Source of the DNA: Clostridiaceae bacterium M8S5 | GTDB lineage: Bacteria > Bacillota > Clostridia > Tissierellales > MCWD3 | Assembly: GCA_029227815.1 (NCBI GenBank) | Contig: CP118523.1 | Location: 372,001-436,000, forward strand | Direction of reading: 5' to 3' | DNA: 64,000 bases | In this document: piece by piece, positions 26,361 to 35,774 of the stretch | How positions within the stretch are numbered: position 1 is the stretch's first letter | Layout: every line of letters begins with the position of its first letter | Program-made: the position numbers and the translations under genes | The notes under the pieces: generated by a model | Seen by the model: the letters and a program-made list of their open reading frames with translations, nothing else | The model's database searches: none | What the model was told of the DNA's origin: nothing

Positions 26361-26490
26361 TATATTTCTCTCCTTTTTCATAAGTTATTGTAGGAAATCT
26401 ATATTATTGAAACAACTTAAATATTATCATATTGAAGTAATATTTGTAAATATTCTTACGAATTTGTAATATAGCTTTAGATTTTGTTCA

Positions 26491-28293
26491 TTATTGTTTT
26501 AGTACTAAAGGAATGAATACAGAAGCAGTATTTGCTTGTCTAAATCTTGCTATTATAGCTTTATTATAATCACGCTTATATTTATAATTGGACTTAAAAA
26601 ATAGTTCATCTAAATGATTATATGCAATATCATATAATATGCATGGATTATCACCGTTGAATTCTAACTGACTTATATGAAGATATACACCAGAAGGTAT
26701 CGTCATTTTTTCGATATTATCAGGTAGATAATTAAAGTTACTTACTCTACTACCAAAGTATGAGTTGTACTTACCCTTTACATCTGTTTCAATACCAAAG
26801 CCATAATAGTCATCGTTATACATTTTAGCGCAATCAAGTGAGAATATTCTCTCTTGGATATCGAAAAATTTATATATAACAAATTCATCTGAGTCTGGAG
26901 CTGTCATGCTACAAGCACATAAGATGTCAGGAAGACTTACAACATCAAAAATTATACTCTCATATTTCTCAGCTGTATTCTTTGGTATTTTTACAGGTTC
27001 GTATTTTGTTAATATATTACCATGTCGATCATACATGTTAAATGGTAAACTGTCTTTGTTATACACATATTCGCTTAATTCTCTAAATTCATTAACAAAA
27101 AACTCATCAGCTGACATCCTCCTAGAGTAGCCATTTCTATCAGAATTTTTTTCTTCGTTAATATTAAATTTGGCATATCTGCAAGATGAACAGGTTAGAG
27201 TGACAGAATTTTCAGGCAAATGTTCTGGTAAATTTTCAATAGAATCAACGATTACTCCTATAACAAAATCAAAGATTCCATCTCCTTGTATATTTGTTCT
27301 AATTCCTATTATTTGTGGGTTATCAATATCTAATATATCAGCTAAAAGTTTGATTGTACCATTAGAGATATATTTTATTGCCATTGATTTATCTGTGTTT
27401 GTAGCTTCCTCAATATACCATCCTCTACTTTCATCAGAAAATCTAATTTTGATACCAACTACATTGAATTCATTTTTATCAACAATAATGCAGTGTTCGT
27501 TAATTCGTTTTATAAAAGTTTCATTAGTATTAGTAGTGTGAGCTTTAAATATATCTATTATTGGTGGCGTAGTTTTAGGGATGTAGCTGTCAGGGTTATT
27601 GTTTTCTTCAGACGATACAGTATTATACCATCTATCTCTAGTCATTGTCATAGTACAACCCTTGAATAAGATGTCTTGATTATTACTATCTTTTACAAAA
27701 GAAGTGCTAAAAGTATTTGTTATATCTAGACCTATTTTTTTATAAGGTAAAATTTGAGGTAGCCATTCAGCTGTATTATTAGTGCTAATGCTTTTAATAT
27801 CAAGAGTCTCAAAAGCATGCTGTATAATTAAAGATAGAGCCTCAGTATCATAACAACCATTTTGGTAATCAGTATGCCACACGTGACCTAAATCAATATT
27901 ATCAAAATTATCATTACTTTGGTTAAAAGAGATCATACCTATTAAGTTATGATTTTTCTTTTCGATAACTGCCCAGAAATCTGAGTTCTCTGAGAATAAT
28001 TTCGCCATTTTTGTACAACTATTCAAATCAGTTGCCCATGTATGATCGTATTTTTGCATAGGGGAATGTTCTTTATTAATAGCTAGTAATTGAAGTTGTT
28101 GATTATCAGTAGGTAAGAAGTTGCGTATATAAAAATCTCGTGTTTCGTATAAATAGGGTTGAGATTTTTCATTGTAGTAAATATTAGCTTGGGTTTCTGT
28201 CATTAGCTGTGCATGCTTGATTATACTAGGTATAGTTTTCGGAGAAAAGAGTTCTTCCGATTTGATGTAAGTCATTTTTTTTAATGTATTCAT
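26491..28293 (-). CDS. GNAT domain fused to two GyrI-like domains
   Basis: 600 residues. About 48-190 is a GNAT domain (YIRNFLPTDNQQLQLLA, NHNLIGMISFNQ, HVWHTDYQNGCYDTEALSLI). About 255-390 is a first GyrI-like ligand domain, with CTMTMTRDRW before it. The C-terminal 150 residues, with MTIPSGVYLHISQLEF and YNHLDELFFKSNYKY, are a second one. Such GNAT-GyrI chains are known from clostridia without a defined role. TAGGAGGG fixes ATG 28293. It follows an AraC gene of similar architecture on the same strand, 71 bp away. Confidence 0.78.
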   Translation of the reverse strand: MNTLKKMTYIKSEELFSPKTIPSIIKHAQLMTETQANIYYNEKSQPYLYETRDFYIRNFLPTDNQQLQLLAINKEHSPMQKYDHTWATDLNSCTKMAKLFSENSDFWAVIEKKNHNLIGMISFNQSNDNFDNIDLGHVWHTDYQNGCYDTEALSLIIQHAFETLDIKSISTNNTAEWLPQILPYKKIGLDITNTFSTSFVKDSNNQDILFKGCTMTMTRDRWYNTVSSEENNNPDSYIPKTTPPIIDIFKAHTTNTNETFIKRINEHCIIVDKNEFNVVGIKIRFSDESRGWYIEEATNTDKSMAIKYISNGTIKLLADILDIDNPQIIGIRTNIQGDGIFDFVIGVIVDSIENLPEHLPENSVTLTCSSCRYAKFNINEEKNSDRNGYSRRMSADEFFVNEFRELSEYVYNKDSLPFNMYDRHGNILTKYEPVKIPKNTAEKYESIIFDVVSLPDILCACSMTAPDSDEFVIYKFFDIQERIFSLDCAKMYNDDYYGFGIETDVKGKYNSYFGSRVSNFNYLPDNIEKMTIPSGVYLHISQLEFNGDNPCILYDIAYNHLDELFFKSNYKYKRDYNKAIIARFRQANTASVFIPLVLKQ

Positions 28294-28363
28294 AATTCCC
28301 TCCTAATTATATTATCTTATAATCGAATATTAACATAATATTTAATCATAGTATTATCCTTTT

Positions 28364-29623
28364 TTAACATTTTATTTTACAAGAGGTAGTCATCCTTATA
28401 GTTTCATGGTTGAAGGTACCATTTGTATTGTAGATAGTAAAAATAGGAGTATTATCAATAGTAAAGCTATTAGAAGATATCCAATTTAACAGAGTTTTGA
28501 TATGTATTTGACTATCAGCTAAGCATATGCTTTCTAATCTAGCATAAGATCCTTGTTCTAAAACTAAAACTTTTAAACCATCTTTTTTTTCGCATATATT
28601 TAGATTATAAGGTATTCTTATACCACACATGTAGCCTTTAATTGTTTTTATAACTATAAATTCATTCATATTTTCAAATAGGTTTGGATAATGTCTGTTA
28701 ACGTAATTTAAAACAACTTTTGAAGTTGTTGCTTCAGCATTGTTACCTTGTAAGCTAGACACAAGATATTTTCTATTGCCATATTGCTGAATATTAATAT
28801 CACAAAGCAATTGCTTTTTCTTTATTGGCAGGTGTAGCTTGAGTTTGGCTATGCTTTTATTTTTTATGATGAATTCTTCGAAAAAATCAGTATCATTCTG
28901 TGTAAACATACTATTTTTTATCCAATGGGTATATAGATAATTCCACCCGTTATTTATGCTCTCCTCATCATTTTGGACTGTCAAAGTTGCGTAAGTCAAA
29001 GTGTTAGGAGGAGAGGATTTAATTTCACGAAATATACTTTTTTCAAGTATATCTATATATTTATTATTGTAGGGGATGCTCAATTCATAGCAATTTAATT
29101 CACCACTTTTGGCTGTATTGCGTCCAAATAATTTAGCAGAATAGTTAGGGAAAAGTGATAAAAAATAATCAATAGCATTGTTTTCAATATTCTGTAATTC
29201 ATGATGGTAAAATTTAAAGTTGATAGTTTTAGGTATTTTATTAGTAGAAACGTACACATAAGTATGTATGTCATCTTTAAAACAAGGAAAAAAGTAATAA
29301 AAATCACTGTATTTATATTCTAAAGGTGTCTGATTTATGGCTTTTTTAACATACTTATTAAATGCTTGTTGAGAGCTGTAGCCACAAGTATAAGCAATAT
29401 CAGATATAGATTTATTAGTGAACTTTATCAAAGACAAAGCATTTGATAATCTTCTCTTACGTATATATTCTTTTACAGAATGTCCAGTAAAAGCATAGAA
29501 ATCCCTATATAGTTGCATACATGATACATAGCATATATTTGCAATATAGTCAGTTTTAATATTTTCGTATAGGTGAGCTTCAATATATTTAATTGCACTT
29601 TTTAAATAATCAAATTTTTGCAT
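28364..29623 (-). CDS. AraC regulator with C-terminal GyrI-like domain
   Basis: 419 residues. The N-terminal HTH pair (about 1-105) contains SISDIAYTCGYSSQQAFNKYVKKA. Two further domains follow: residues about 115-265, with no recognised family, and a C-terminal GyrI-like domain ending TPIFTIYNTNGTFN. ATG 29623 has TGAGGTG upstream; a longer frame from 29638 lacks a site. Together with the 600-residue protein downstream it forms a sensor pair, perhaps controlled by the same ligand. Confidence 0.8.
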   Translation of the reverse strand: MQKFDYLKSAIKYIEAHLYENIKTDYIANICYVSCMQLYRDFYAFTGHSVKEYIRKRRLSNALSLIKFTNKSISDIAYTCGYSSQQAFNKYVKKAINQTPLEYKYSDFYYFFPCFKDDIHTYVYVSTNKIPKTINFKFYHHELQNIENNAIDYFLSLFPNYSAKLFGRNTAKSGELNCYELSIPYNNKYIDILEKSIFREIKSSPPNTLTYATLTVQNDEESINNGWNYLYTHWIKNSMFTQNDTDFFEEFIIKNKSIAKLKLHLPIKKKQLLCDINIQQYGNRKYLVSSLQGNNAEATTSKVVLNYVNRHYPNLFENMNEFIVIKTIKGYMCGIRIPYNLNICEKKDGLKVLVLEQGSYARLESICLADSQIHIKTLLNWISSNSFTIDNTPIFTIYNTNGTFNHETIRMTTSCKIKC

Positions 29624-29752
29624 AATAACACACCTCATATATTTTTGTTACTATAATTTTAACACAATATTGCTAAAAAAACGCTATTGTAAAAAAAGAT
29701 ATAAAATGCTAAAATAAAAGCACGATGGTCTTTTAAATAACAAGGAGGGATT

Positions 29753-30358
29753 ATGCCAAAGATATCAGAAGAAAAAAAGCAAATAAAAAGAGAGTATATA
29801 TTAGAAGTAGCATTTGAACTGTTTTCACAAAAGGGATATACTGCAACTGGAATGAGAGATATTATGAAAGTAGCTAATATAAGCAAGGGTGGTATATATG
29901 TATATTTTAAAAGTAAAACAGAGATTTTATTGTCTTTAGTAGAACGATTTGATAGTAAAAGGCATTATATTTTAGATCAGCTAGATAAGTCACTATCATC
30001 ACATGATATGTTATCACAGTATTTAAGAAAGAGGCTAGGGATATTTAAACAAGAAGAAAATTGTAAGTGGTCAAGGGTAGCATTAGAGTTTTGGTCCTTA
30101 CCTTCAAACACGCCAGAGATAGCAAGTATTAAAGATAGAAGATATAGAGAATATAAGGATGATATAAAGTATATAATTAACAGGGGTATTAATTGCGGTG
30201 AATTTAGAAGCAACTGTGATGTTGACTCAGTAGTTTATCAGATTATGGGTACAATTAATGGTATAGGAGTATTGGCAGGTTCAATGAATAGAGTTATAAC
30301 AGATAAACATATTCAAACTGCTATTGACATGTATTTATATTACTTAAAGGGGGAGTAA
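29753..30358 (+). CDS. TetR-family regulator
   Basis: 201 residues. The N-terminal HTH (about 10-55) reads YILEVAFELFSQKGYTATGM then IMKVANISKGGIYVYFKSK, the TetR signature. The C-terminal domain carries helices for ligand binding and dimerisation. AAGGAGGG precedes the ATG. A GNAT gene starts 3 bp downstream, so both form an operon and the regulator probably controls it. Confidence 0.93.
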   Translation: MPKISEEKKQIKREYILEVAFELFSQKGYTATGMRDIMKVANISKGGIYVYFKSKTEILLSLVERFDSKRHYILDQLDKSLSSHDMLSQYLRKRLGIFKQEENCKWSRVALEFWSLPSNTPEIASIKDRRYREYKDDIKYIINRGINCGEFRSNCDVDSVVYQIMGTINGIGVLAGSMNRVITDKHIQTAIDMYLYYLKGE

Positions 30359-30361
30359 TTT

Positions 30362-31210
30362 ATGTACACATTTAGAAAGTGTAGTGAGGTAGATGATACA
30401 ATAACATTTAAAGCATTTACAGATGGATTCGTAGATTATATGATACAAGTAAAAATGGATGAGGAATTTTTTATAAACAGATTCTTTGGAATAGAAGGTA
30501 ATGACAGAGAACTATCCTATGTAGCATTAAAGGATGATGTACCAGTAGGTGTTTGTTTAGGAGGTATAAAAACTAATGAGAAAATAAAAACACTAAGATG
30601 TGGAGGTATGTCAGTAATCCCTGAACACAGAGGAACAGGTGTAGCCAAATCACTTATGAAACTTCATGAAAAAGCAGCACGTAAAATTAATTGTAAGCAA
30701 TTGTTCTTAGAAGTTTTAAAGGGAAACGACCGTGCGATAAGCTTCTATAAAAAACTGGGATATGAAAAGGTTTATGATTTAGAATATAGAAAATGGAGCA
30801 TGGATAATGTGAGCTCATTAAAAATTGATGTAGCTTTATCAGAGAAAGTAAAAGAAATAACTTATGATGAAGTGAGAAAGATTAAACAATTTGATTATAC
30901 ACATATACCTTGGCAAAGTTGCTTTGATTTCTTTAAAGATATAGATTGTCATTATTATGGAATATATGAAGATGGCGTAATAGTTGCTGGATGTGTTGCA
31001 ACAAACAATAGATTATTTTACTTATATGTGCATGATGACCATAGATTAAAAGGATATGCAAAAGCATTATTAAATAGTGCTATAACGGATTTAAAGCCAA
31101 AAGTACTTGCACTAATGCATGCTAATAACTCTAGCATGTGTACATTTGCAAATCATTTAAATATGGAGAAGGATAAAATTTCACAGTACGAAATGTACAG
31201 ATGGTTATAA
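30362..31210 (+). CDS. Tandem-domain GNAT acetyltransferase
   Basis: 282 residues with two GNAT halves. The N-terminal one (1-145) has MSVIPEHRGTGVAKSLMK, AISFYKKLGYEKVY. The C-terminal one (150-282) is degenerate but has FYLYVHDDHRLKGYAKALL and ANHLNMEKD. Substrate unknown. It is coupled to the TetR gene with GGGGGAG before ATG 30362. Confidence 0.88.
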   Translation: MYTFRKCSEVDDTITFKAFTDGFVDYMIQVKMDEEFFINRFFGIEGNDRELSYVALKDDVPVGVCLGGIKTNEKIKTLRCGGMSVIPEHRGTGVAKSLMKLHEKAARKINCKQLFLEVLKGNDRAISFYKKLGYEKVYDLEYRKWSMDNVSSLKIDVALSEKVKEITYDEVRKIKQFDYTHIPWQSCFDFFKDIDCHYYGIYEDGVIVAGCVATNNRLFYLYVHDDHRLKGYAKALLNSAITDLKPKVLALMHANNSSMCTFANHLNMEKDKISQYEMYRWL

Positions 31211-31314
31211 TAGTGCTAGTGATTTACACTAATTGACCAAATACAATCTAATTGATATAATTTCTTTAACAAGGGAATATTAAGGTTAGATTGTATAGAA
31301 GGGACAATATAAAA

Positions 31315-31920
31315 ATGGAACATTACTTTACTGCTAAATCATCAACAGAAAATATAACGGGAGAAATACATTATAAAGTAAGCTCGCATAAGTTTACTTT
31401 TACGACAAGTAACGCTGTTTTTTCAAAGAAACAAGTAGATAAAGGATCTAGTGTATTGATAAATACATTTTTAAAATATAATATGAACAGCAGTGGAAAA
31501 CTGCTTGAAGTAGGATGTGGCTATGGTCCTATTGGAATAACGGTTGCTAAAATATTACCTAAATTAACAGTTTCTATGGTAGATGTAAATGAAAGAGCAT
31601 TGGAACTTACTAAGGTTAACACAGAGCAAAACCATGTTGAGAATGTAGAAGATATAAGATTATCTGATAGGTATGAAAATATAAATTCAACATATGATTA
31701 CATACTCACCAATCCACCTATTCGTGCAGGTAAGGACATAGTTCATTCGATATATGAGGGCGCTATAAAGCATCTAAATGCTGGAGGTAAGTTATATGTT
31801 GTAATACGAAAGAAACAGGGAGCTAAAAGCTCAATAAAGAAAATACAAGAGATATTTGGCAATTGTAAGGTTTTAGCTAAAGATGCGGGATATTATATAT
31901 TAGAAGCTATAAAAGATTAG
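31315..31920 (+). CDS. RsmC-like SAM-dependent methyltransferase
   Basis: 201 residues. KFTFTTSNAVFSKKQVDKGS leads into SAM motif I LLEVGCGYGPIGI, and YDYILTNPPIRAGK is the N-P-P-F/I-R-x-G-K motif typical of RsmC-type 16S rRNA (guanine-1207-N2) methyltransferases. This short one-domain form is common in Firmicutes. ATG 31315 starts MEHYFT after AGAAGGGA; the TTG at 31291 is less likely. Confidence 0.88.
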   Translation: MEHYFTAKSSTENITGEIHYKVSSHKFTFTTSNAVFSKKQVDKGSSVLINTFLKYNMNSSGKLLEVGCGYGPIGITVAKILPKLTVSMVDVNERALELTKVNTEQNHVENVEDIRLSDRYENINSTYDYILTNPPIRAGKDIVHSIYEGAIKHLNAGGKLYVVIRKKQGAKSSIKKIQEIFGNCKVLAKDAGYYILEAIKD

Positions 31921-31929
31921 ATGACTTTG

Positions 31930-31996
31930 CCATAAAGATAGCAGACTGTAGTAAAAGTTTAACTACAAGCAGAAATTGGGCTTTTGTCTACAGTCT
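31930..31996 (+). repeat. Dispersed repeat, copy 2 (internally deleted)
   Basis: About 67 bp: the left end AAGATAGCAGACTGTAGTAA and the right end GCAGAAATTGGGCTTTTGTC are kept, but the middle 60 bp of copy 1 are missing. Here the ends CAGACTGTAG and CTACAGTCTG are a perfect inverted repeat. Confidence 0.78.
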
Positions 31997-31999
31997 GGA

Positions 32000-32032
32000 A
32001 GCAACAATGATAATTCATTGTTGCTTTTTATA
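32000..32032 (+). terminator. Terminator after RsmC-like gene
   Basis: AGCAACAATGA (32000-32010) pairs with TCATTGTTGCT (32015-32025), followed by T-rich sequence; immediately downstream of the repeat. Confidence 0.8.
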
Positions 32033-32052
32033 TATAAGGGGAGGATAGTTAG

Positions 32053-32298
32053 ATGAAAAGATATGATGGGTATATACCACCTTGTGGCATATATTGTGGA
32101 GAATGTCCAAACTATATTAGAGAAAAGAACACATGCAAAGGAGCGAGTGAACATTGTAAAAATAGGAAATGTAAAAGTATCTATGTTTGTGCAATAGAGA
32201 AAAAAAGAATAAATTACTGTTATGAATGTAGAATATTCCCCTGTAGTAGATTTAAAGCATTTAGGAAGTCATGGCTTAAACTGGGACAAGACCTTTAA
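32053..32298 (+). CDS. DUF3795 cysteine-rich protein, ended by early in-frame stop
   Basis: 81 residues as read. CGIYCGECPNY and CYECRIFPCSRF are the paired Cys clusters of DUF3795 (12 Cys in all), probably binding zinc or an Fe-S cluster. A TAA at 32296-32298 ends the frame after GQDL. The same frame then continues KNQQLLKELGEKEWIKQWNK to a second TAA at 32359-32361, which is just what the C-terminus of the family looks like. Thus the protein has lost about 20 residues by a nonsense change, or is read through. AGGGGAGG precedes the ATG. Confidence 0.8.
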   Translation: MKRYDGYIPPCGIYCGECPNYIREKNTCKGASEHCKNRKCKSIYVCAIEKKRINYCYECRIFPCSRFKAFRKSWLKLGQDL

Positions 32299-32456
32299 AA
32301 AAACCAACAATTATTGAAGGAGCTAGGTGAAAAAGAATGGATAAAACAATGGAATAAATAAAATACAACAAGGTCAAAATTGTCGAGTTAGTTTATTGTG
32401 GATGTCATATAATATAGATAACTTCCGGAAGAATTTTTATAAAAGGTGGTTTTATA

Positions 32457-33988
32457 GTGGATTATTCTTTAACAATATGGACAATTTCAACGTATATAGA
32501 AGCAAGAGTAAGATCAGAAATAAAATATGAAGAAATGGAAAGAAAGACAGGCTTTTCATATAGACATATTAGGGAGGTATTTAAAGAATGTACAGGGGTA
32601 TCTCTTTCTAAGTATATTAATGAGAGAAGACTTTCTAATGCCGCGTTTGATATAGCAAATACAGAAAAAAACTGACAGATATAGCTTATGACTATAAGTT
32701 TAATAGCTATGATTCGTTTACTAGAGCATTTAAGTATCATGTAGGCATTACACCTTCTGAGTTTCGTAGCAAATCTTGCAAGGTTGGACGTAGAAGAATA
32801 TTAATGGGTGTATTTGCTCCAGTAATACATAAAGAAGATGATTCAACGTATGCTAGGTTATACTGTGATACTTGTGATGTAGATAGCTTAAAGAGTACAA
32901 ATGATAGTCTTAAAAAATCGCGTAAGACGGAATCCAGTTGTATATTATATGGAGTACCTAAAGTAGAATATTCTTTTGAAGAATGTACACCATTTCCTAC
33001 AGCATTAAAAGCATGTTTATCTTATATAGGGCAAAAGGTAGATTATGGTTATATTATGGCAGCTTCGGGAGCAGCATTTAGATTGAGATGGAACAAGGAA
33101 TATTGGGATGGCGGAAATGTTGATATAATGAACATATATGAAGATGAATATGAGTCATTCATACGTTCCTTTAAGGCTGTTAATAGAAAGTATGAAATAT
33201 TAAAGCGAGAGCATCATACAAAGGAAGATTTTATAGAGTTTATTAAAAAAGAAATAAATGCAGGAAGACCAGTGATAGCTTTAGGAATAATAGGGCCACC
33301 AGAGGCATGTGTGATAACGGGATATAGAGATAATGGAAAAGAACTATTGGGATGGAACTGCTTCCAAGAAAACAAAGAATTTAGCCAAGGTACTAAAATA
33401 GATGATAGTGGATATTTTATATGTAATAGATGGTGGGACAATGAAGAAACATGTGCAGTTATGTCTATAGGAGAAAGTTATGATTACAATATAGATTCAA
33501 AATCAATATTGAAAAATGCAATAGACATAATGACTAAAGAAACTATATCAGTCAAAAACAATACCCGCCTTTATGCAGGAGGTGGGGAAGCATATGATTT
33601 ATGGTGCAAATCTATAACAGATCAAAAAGAATGTGATAATAATAATATAGTACCCATACTCATAGAACGTCTTATGTGTCAAAATGATGCACAGACAATG
33701 ATAGGAGAAGGACGATACTACGCATCATGCTTTATTGACAGTATTGGTAATAATAACGAGAATGTAAAAGAAGAGTGTACTGAAGTTTCAAAGTGCTTTA
33801 AAGCTATCATGCAGTGTTCATTTGATATGAATAAAATAAAAGGTGGATTTGAGCAAACAGAAGAACTTCTTAACACATTTATAAAACCAGAGGTTAGAAA
33901 TAGTATAGGAAAATTGATAATAAAAGCTAAGGAACATGAATATCAAGCATGTAAATTAATGAAGGATATATATTATAAGTTGGAATAA
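32457..33988 (+). pseudogene. AraC/BtrH-like regulator split by -1 frameshift at A7
   Basis: Two frames make one protein. The first (GTG 32457 to TGA 32675) is the AraC HTH half ending IANTEKN. The second continues KLTDIAYDYKFNSYDSFTRAF, giving the rest of the HTH, and then a 380-residue part with YSFEECTPFPTALKACL, FRLRWNKEYWDGGNVDI and GRPVIALG. I relate that part to the BtrH N-terminal/C39-like domain of AraC proteins. The shift falls in G-AAAAAAA-C, where the zero frame reads GAA AAA AAC TGA. That is a canonical A-AAA-AAC slippery site, so programmed frameshifting or an assembly error are alternatives to a broken gene. Confidence 0.75.
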
Positions 33989-34022
33989 TATATGTGATAA
34001 AAAAAGTTTGTATGTAAGAAAA

Positions 34023-34070
34023 AACTAGCAGAATTCAGAGTATATCTGGATTTTGCTAGGGTATTTTTAT
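34023..34070 (+). terminator. Terminator after AraC/BtrH-like gene
   Basis: CTAGCA (34025-34030) pairs with TGCTAG (34054-34059), extended inside by AATTCAG/CTGGATT, followed by GGTATTTTTAT. Confidence 0.65.
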
Positions 34071-34136
34071 ATTAGCGAAAATACGCTTCTTAACATAGAA
34101 CGATTATTAACATTAGAGATAATATATTAAGTACTT

Positions 34137-34850
34137 TCATACATGAAATAGCTTGAAAAAATTATTGTAACAATCATCATCGCAAACGTTAACCTTTTCA
34201 TAAAATTTATTTATAGCATTATCTAAACATTCCATAAGGTTTTGTTTATCTATTATTTTTAAGAAACATTCAAAATTGTTTTTAAGTTCATTAGCTTCTT
34301 CATGTTTACCTAAATAGAACAAATTCATAATTTTAATCATTAGAGTTTTACAAAAACGAAAATTGTACAGATCATGTTTTTTAGATATGCTTATTATTTT
34401 TTCGCAAAAATTTAATGACTCTGTGTAATATTCAAGCTCATAAAAACCGTTGCAGATATTACTTAATATTTTAATCAGAAGCGCATTATTAGATACTGTA
34501 TGAATATTGGAGAGTAGTAAGTCTTTATATTTCAAGAAATTTTCTTTGTTTTTATCTTCTAGATAAAATATCATTAGAGAGTTAATAATCCTAAAGTGAA
34601 GTTCATTTTCTAATTTACCGGGTTTGATTTTTTCCAACATTTTAATAGATGACTCTCTTTTATTGCATGAATAAAATTCATTTAGAGCTATGACCCATTC
34701 ATGAAATAAACGGTTTTTATTAGAATCATTTACCTTCGCTTGTGACGATAAAAGAAATGCTTCGCTATATTTACCATATTGAATAAGATCAAATATCTTT
34801 TGTATGTCTAAAACTGTGTTGTCATTTGAATTTAACACCTTTTTTTTCAT
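34137..34850 (-). CDS. TPR-like helical protein without DNA-binding domain
   Basis: 237 residues, all-helical. Degenerate tetratricopeptide units are visible (YGKYSEAFLLSSQAKV, ALNEFYSCNKRESSIKMLEK, NGFYELEYYTESLNFCEKII, MNLFYLGKHEEANELKN). The pattern is that of the C-terminal peptide-binding part of RRNPP quorum regulators, but no N-terminal helix-turn-helix exists. GGAG and good spacing favour ATG 34850 over 34868. Function unknown; a peptide-sensing or Rap-like role is speculation. Confidence 0.7.
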   Translation of the reverse strand: MKKKVLNSNDNTVLDIQKIFDLIQYGKYSEAFLLSSQAKVNDSNKNRLFHEWVIALNEFYSCNKRESSIKMLEKIKPGKLENELHFRIINSLMIFYLEDKNKENFLKYKDLLLSNIHTVSNNALLIKILSNICNGFYELEYYTESLNFCEKIISISKKHDLYNFRFCKTLMIKIMNLFYLGKHEEANELKNNFECFLKIIDKQNLMECLDNAINKFYEKVNVCDDDCYNNFFKLFHV

Positions 34851-35159
34851 ACGTTCAACTCCTCGCAAGAATCATTATGACACCTCAATCATACCATATA
34901 ATAAAAATTATTACAATAAAGGCCAATTCAAGGAGTGTGTTTTAAGTAATGCATAAAATTTGATAAAAAGAAAATACAATGATTATATATGTGCTTTTCC
35001 TGCATGGTTTTGATTCTATATTAATATTGATTAACTACAAAGAATTATAATATAAAAAAAGAGTGCTGAAAATGAGTAAACTAATAAAACAAAGAGCTGC
35101 AAACAAAAAAATTGTTATGAGACGGTTTGTGTTGAATCAAAATCTTCATATAATAAACG
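34851..35159. other. Intergenic region, one doubtful small frame
   Basis: AT-rich. The only candidate is a plus-strand frame, 35072-35176, which would encode a basic 34-residue peptide starting MSKLIKQRAANKK. Its ribosome site (GAGTG) is weak and its end overlaps the next minus-strand gene. I see no promoter or hairpin of note. Confidence 0.3.
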
Positions 35160-35378
35160 TTAATATTTATTTTTAATTATTAAATAAGCAAAATATGAAA
35201 AGGCGGTTATGAAAACAAAGATAATTTGTAAGATTTTTAATTTCAATAACGTGCTTTTGGAAATTGTTTTTTTATTTGTAGAATATGTGTTCTTTAATTT
35301 ACAAAATTCATATGTTATAGCAAACAATGATGTTATTATAAAAGAATAGAAACCTAGAGTGTGAAATATTTTTTTCAT
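35160..35378 (-). CDS. Small two-helix membrane protein
   Basis: 72 residues with two transmembrane segments: about 10-25 (FYSFIITSLFAITYEF) and about 45-65 (LKILQIIFVFITAFSYFAYLI), separated by a basic Ser/Thr/Lys loop. AAAGGG precedes ATG 35378. No family is recognised. Confidence 0.55.
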   Translation of the reverse strand: MKKIFHTLGFYSFIITSLFAITYEFCKLKNTYSTNKKTISKSTLLKLKILQIIFVFITAFSYFAYLIIKNKY

Positions 35379-35528
35379 TATGACTATCCCTTTCTAAAAC
35401 CATGGTATAAATAACAAAAAAGCAAATTACAAAATATTAAGTGATATACTTTAGTTTAATATTATAATGATATCATTTACATAAGTCAAAATCAATCTAT
35501 TTTAGCAAATATAGGGAGGGTGTATTAA

Positions 35529-35731
35529 TGAAGAATATATATCAATAATATTGGCTTTTATTTTATGCTTTGTAATTTCTGTGCAAGTGATGGTTTCTGC
35601 TCTGCAGATAGTAGTGAAAAAATAATAAAAGGACAATATAAGTTAAATAATGGGATTACTTTATCAACATATACTTATAAAATGATGATGAAACTTATAA
35701 AACTAAAATTATTAAAAATGATCTATAATTA
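35529..35731 (+). pseudogene. Broken gene for a small secreted protein
   Basis: A strong AGGGAGGG and ATG 35529 are followed within six codons by a stop. In the neighbouring frame EYISIILAFILCFVISVQVM continues a signal-peptide-like stretch, which again ends early; later fragments (KGQYKLNNGITLSTYTYK) lie in other frames. The pattern fits a decayed secreted-protein gene with two or more indels. Confidence 0.5.
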
Positions 35732-35774
35732 GACATATATTACTCCAATTATAAGATCATCTATTTAGTATTAT

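Noticed and set aside
35072..35176. 34-residue basic peptide frame
   Set aside because: Weak ribosome site, overlaps an opposite-strand gene and has no recognisable features; noted only in the gap entry.
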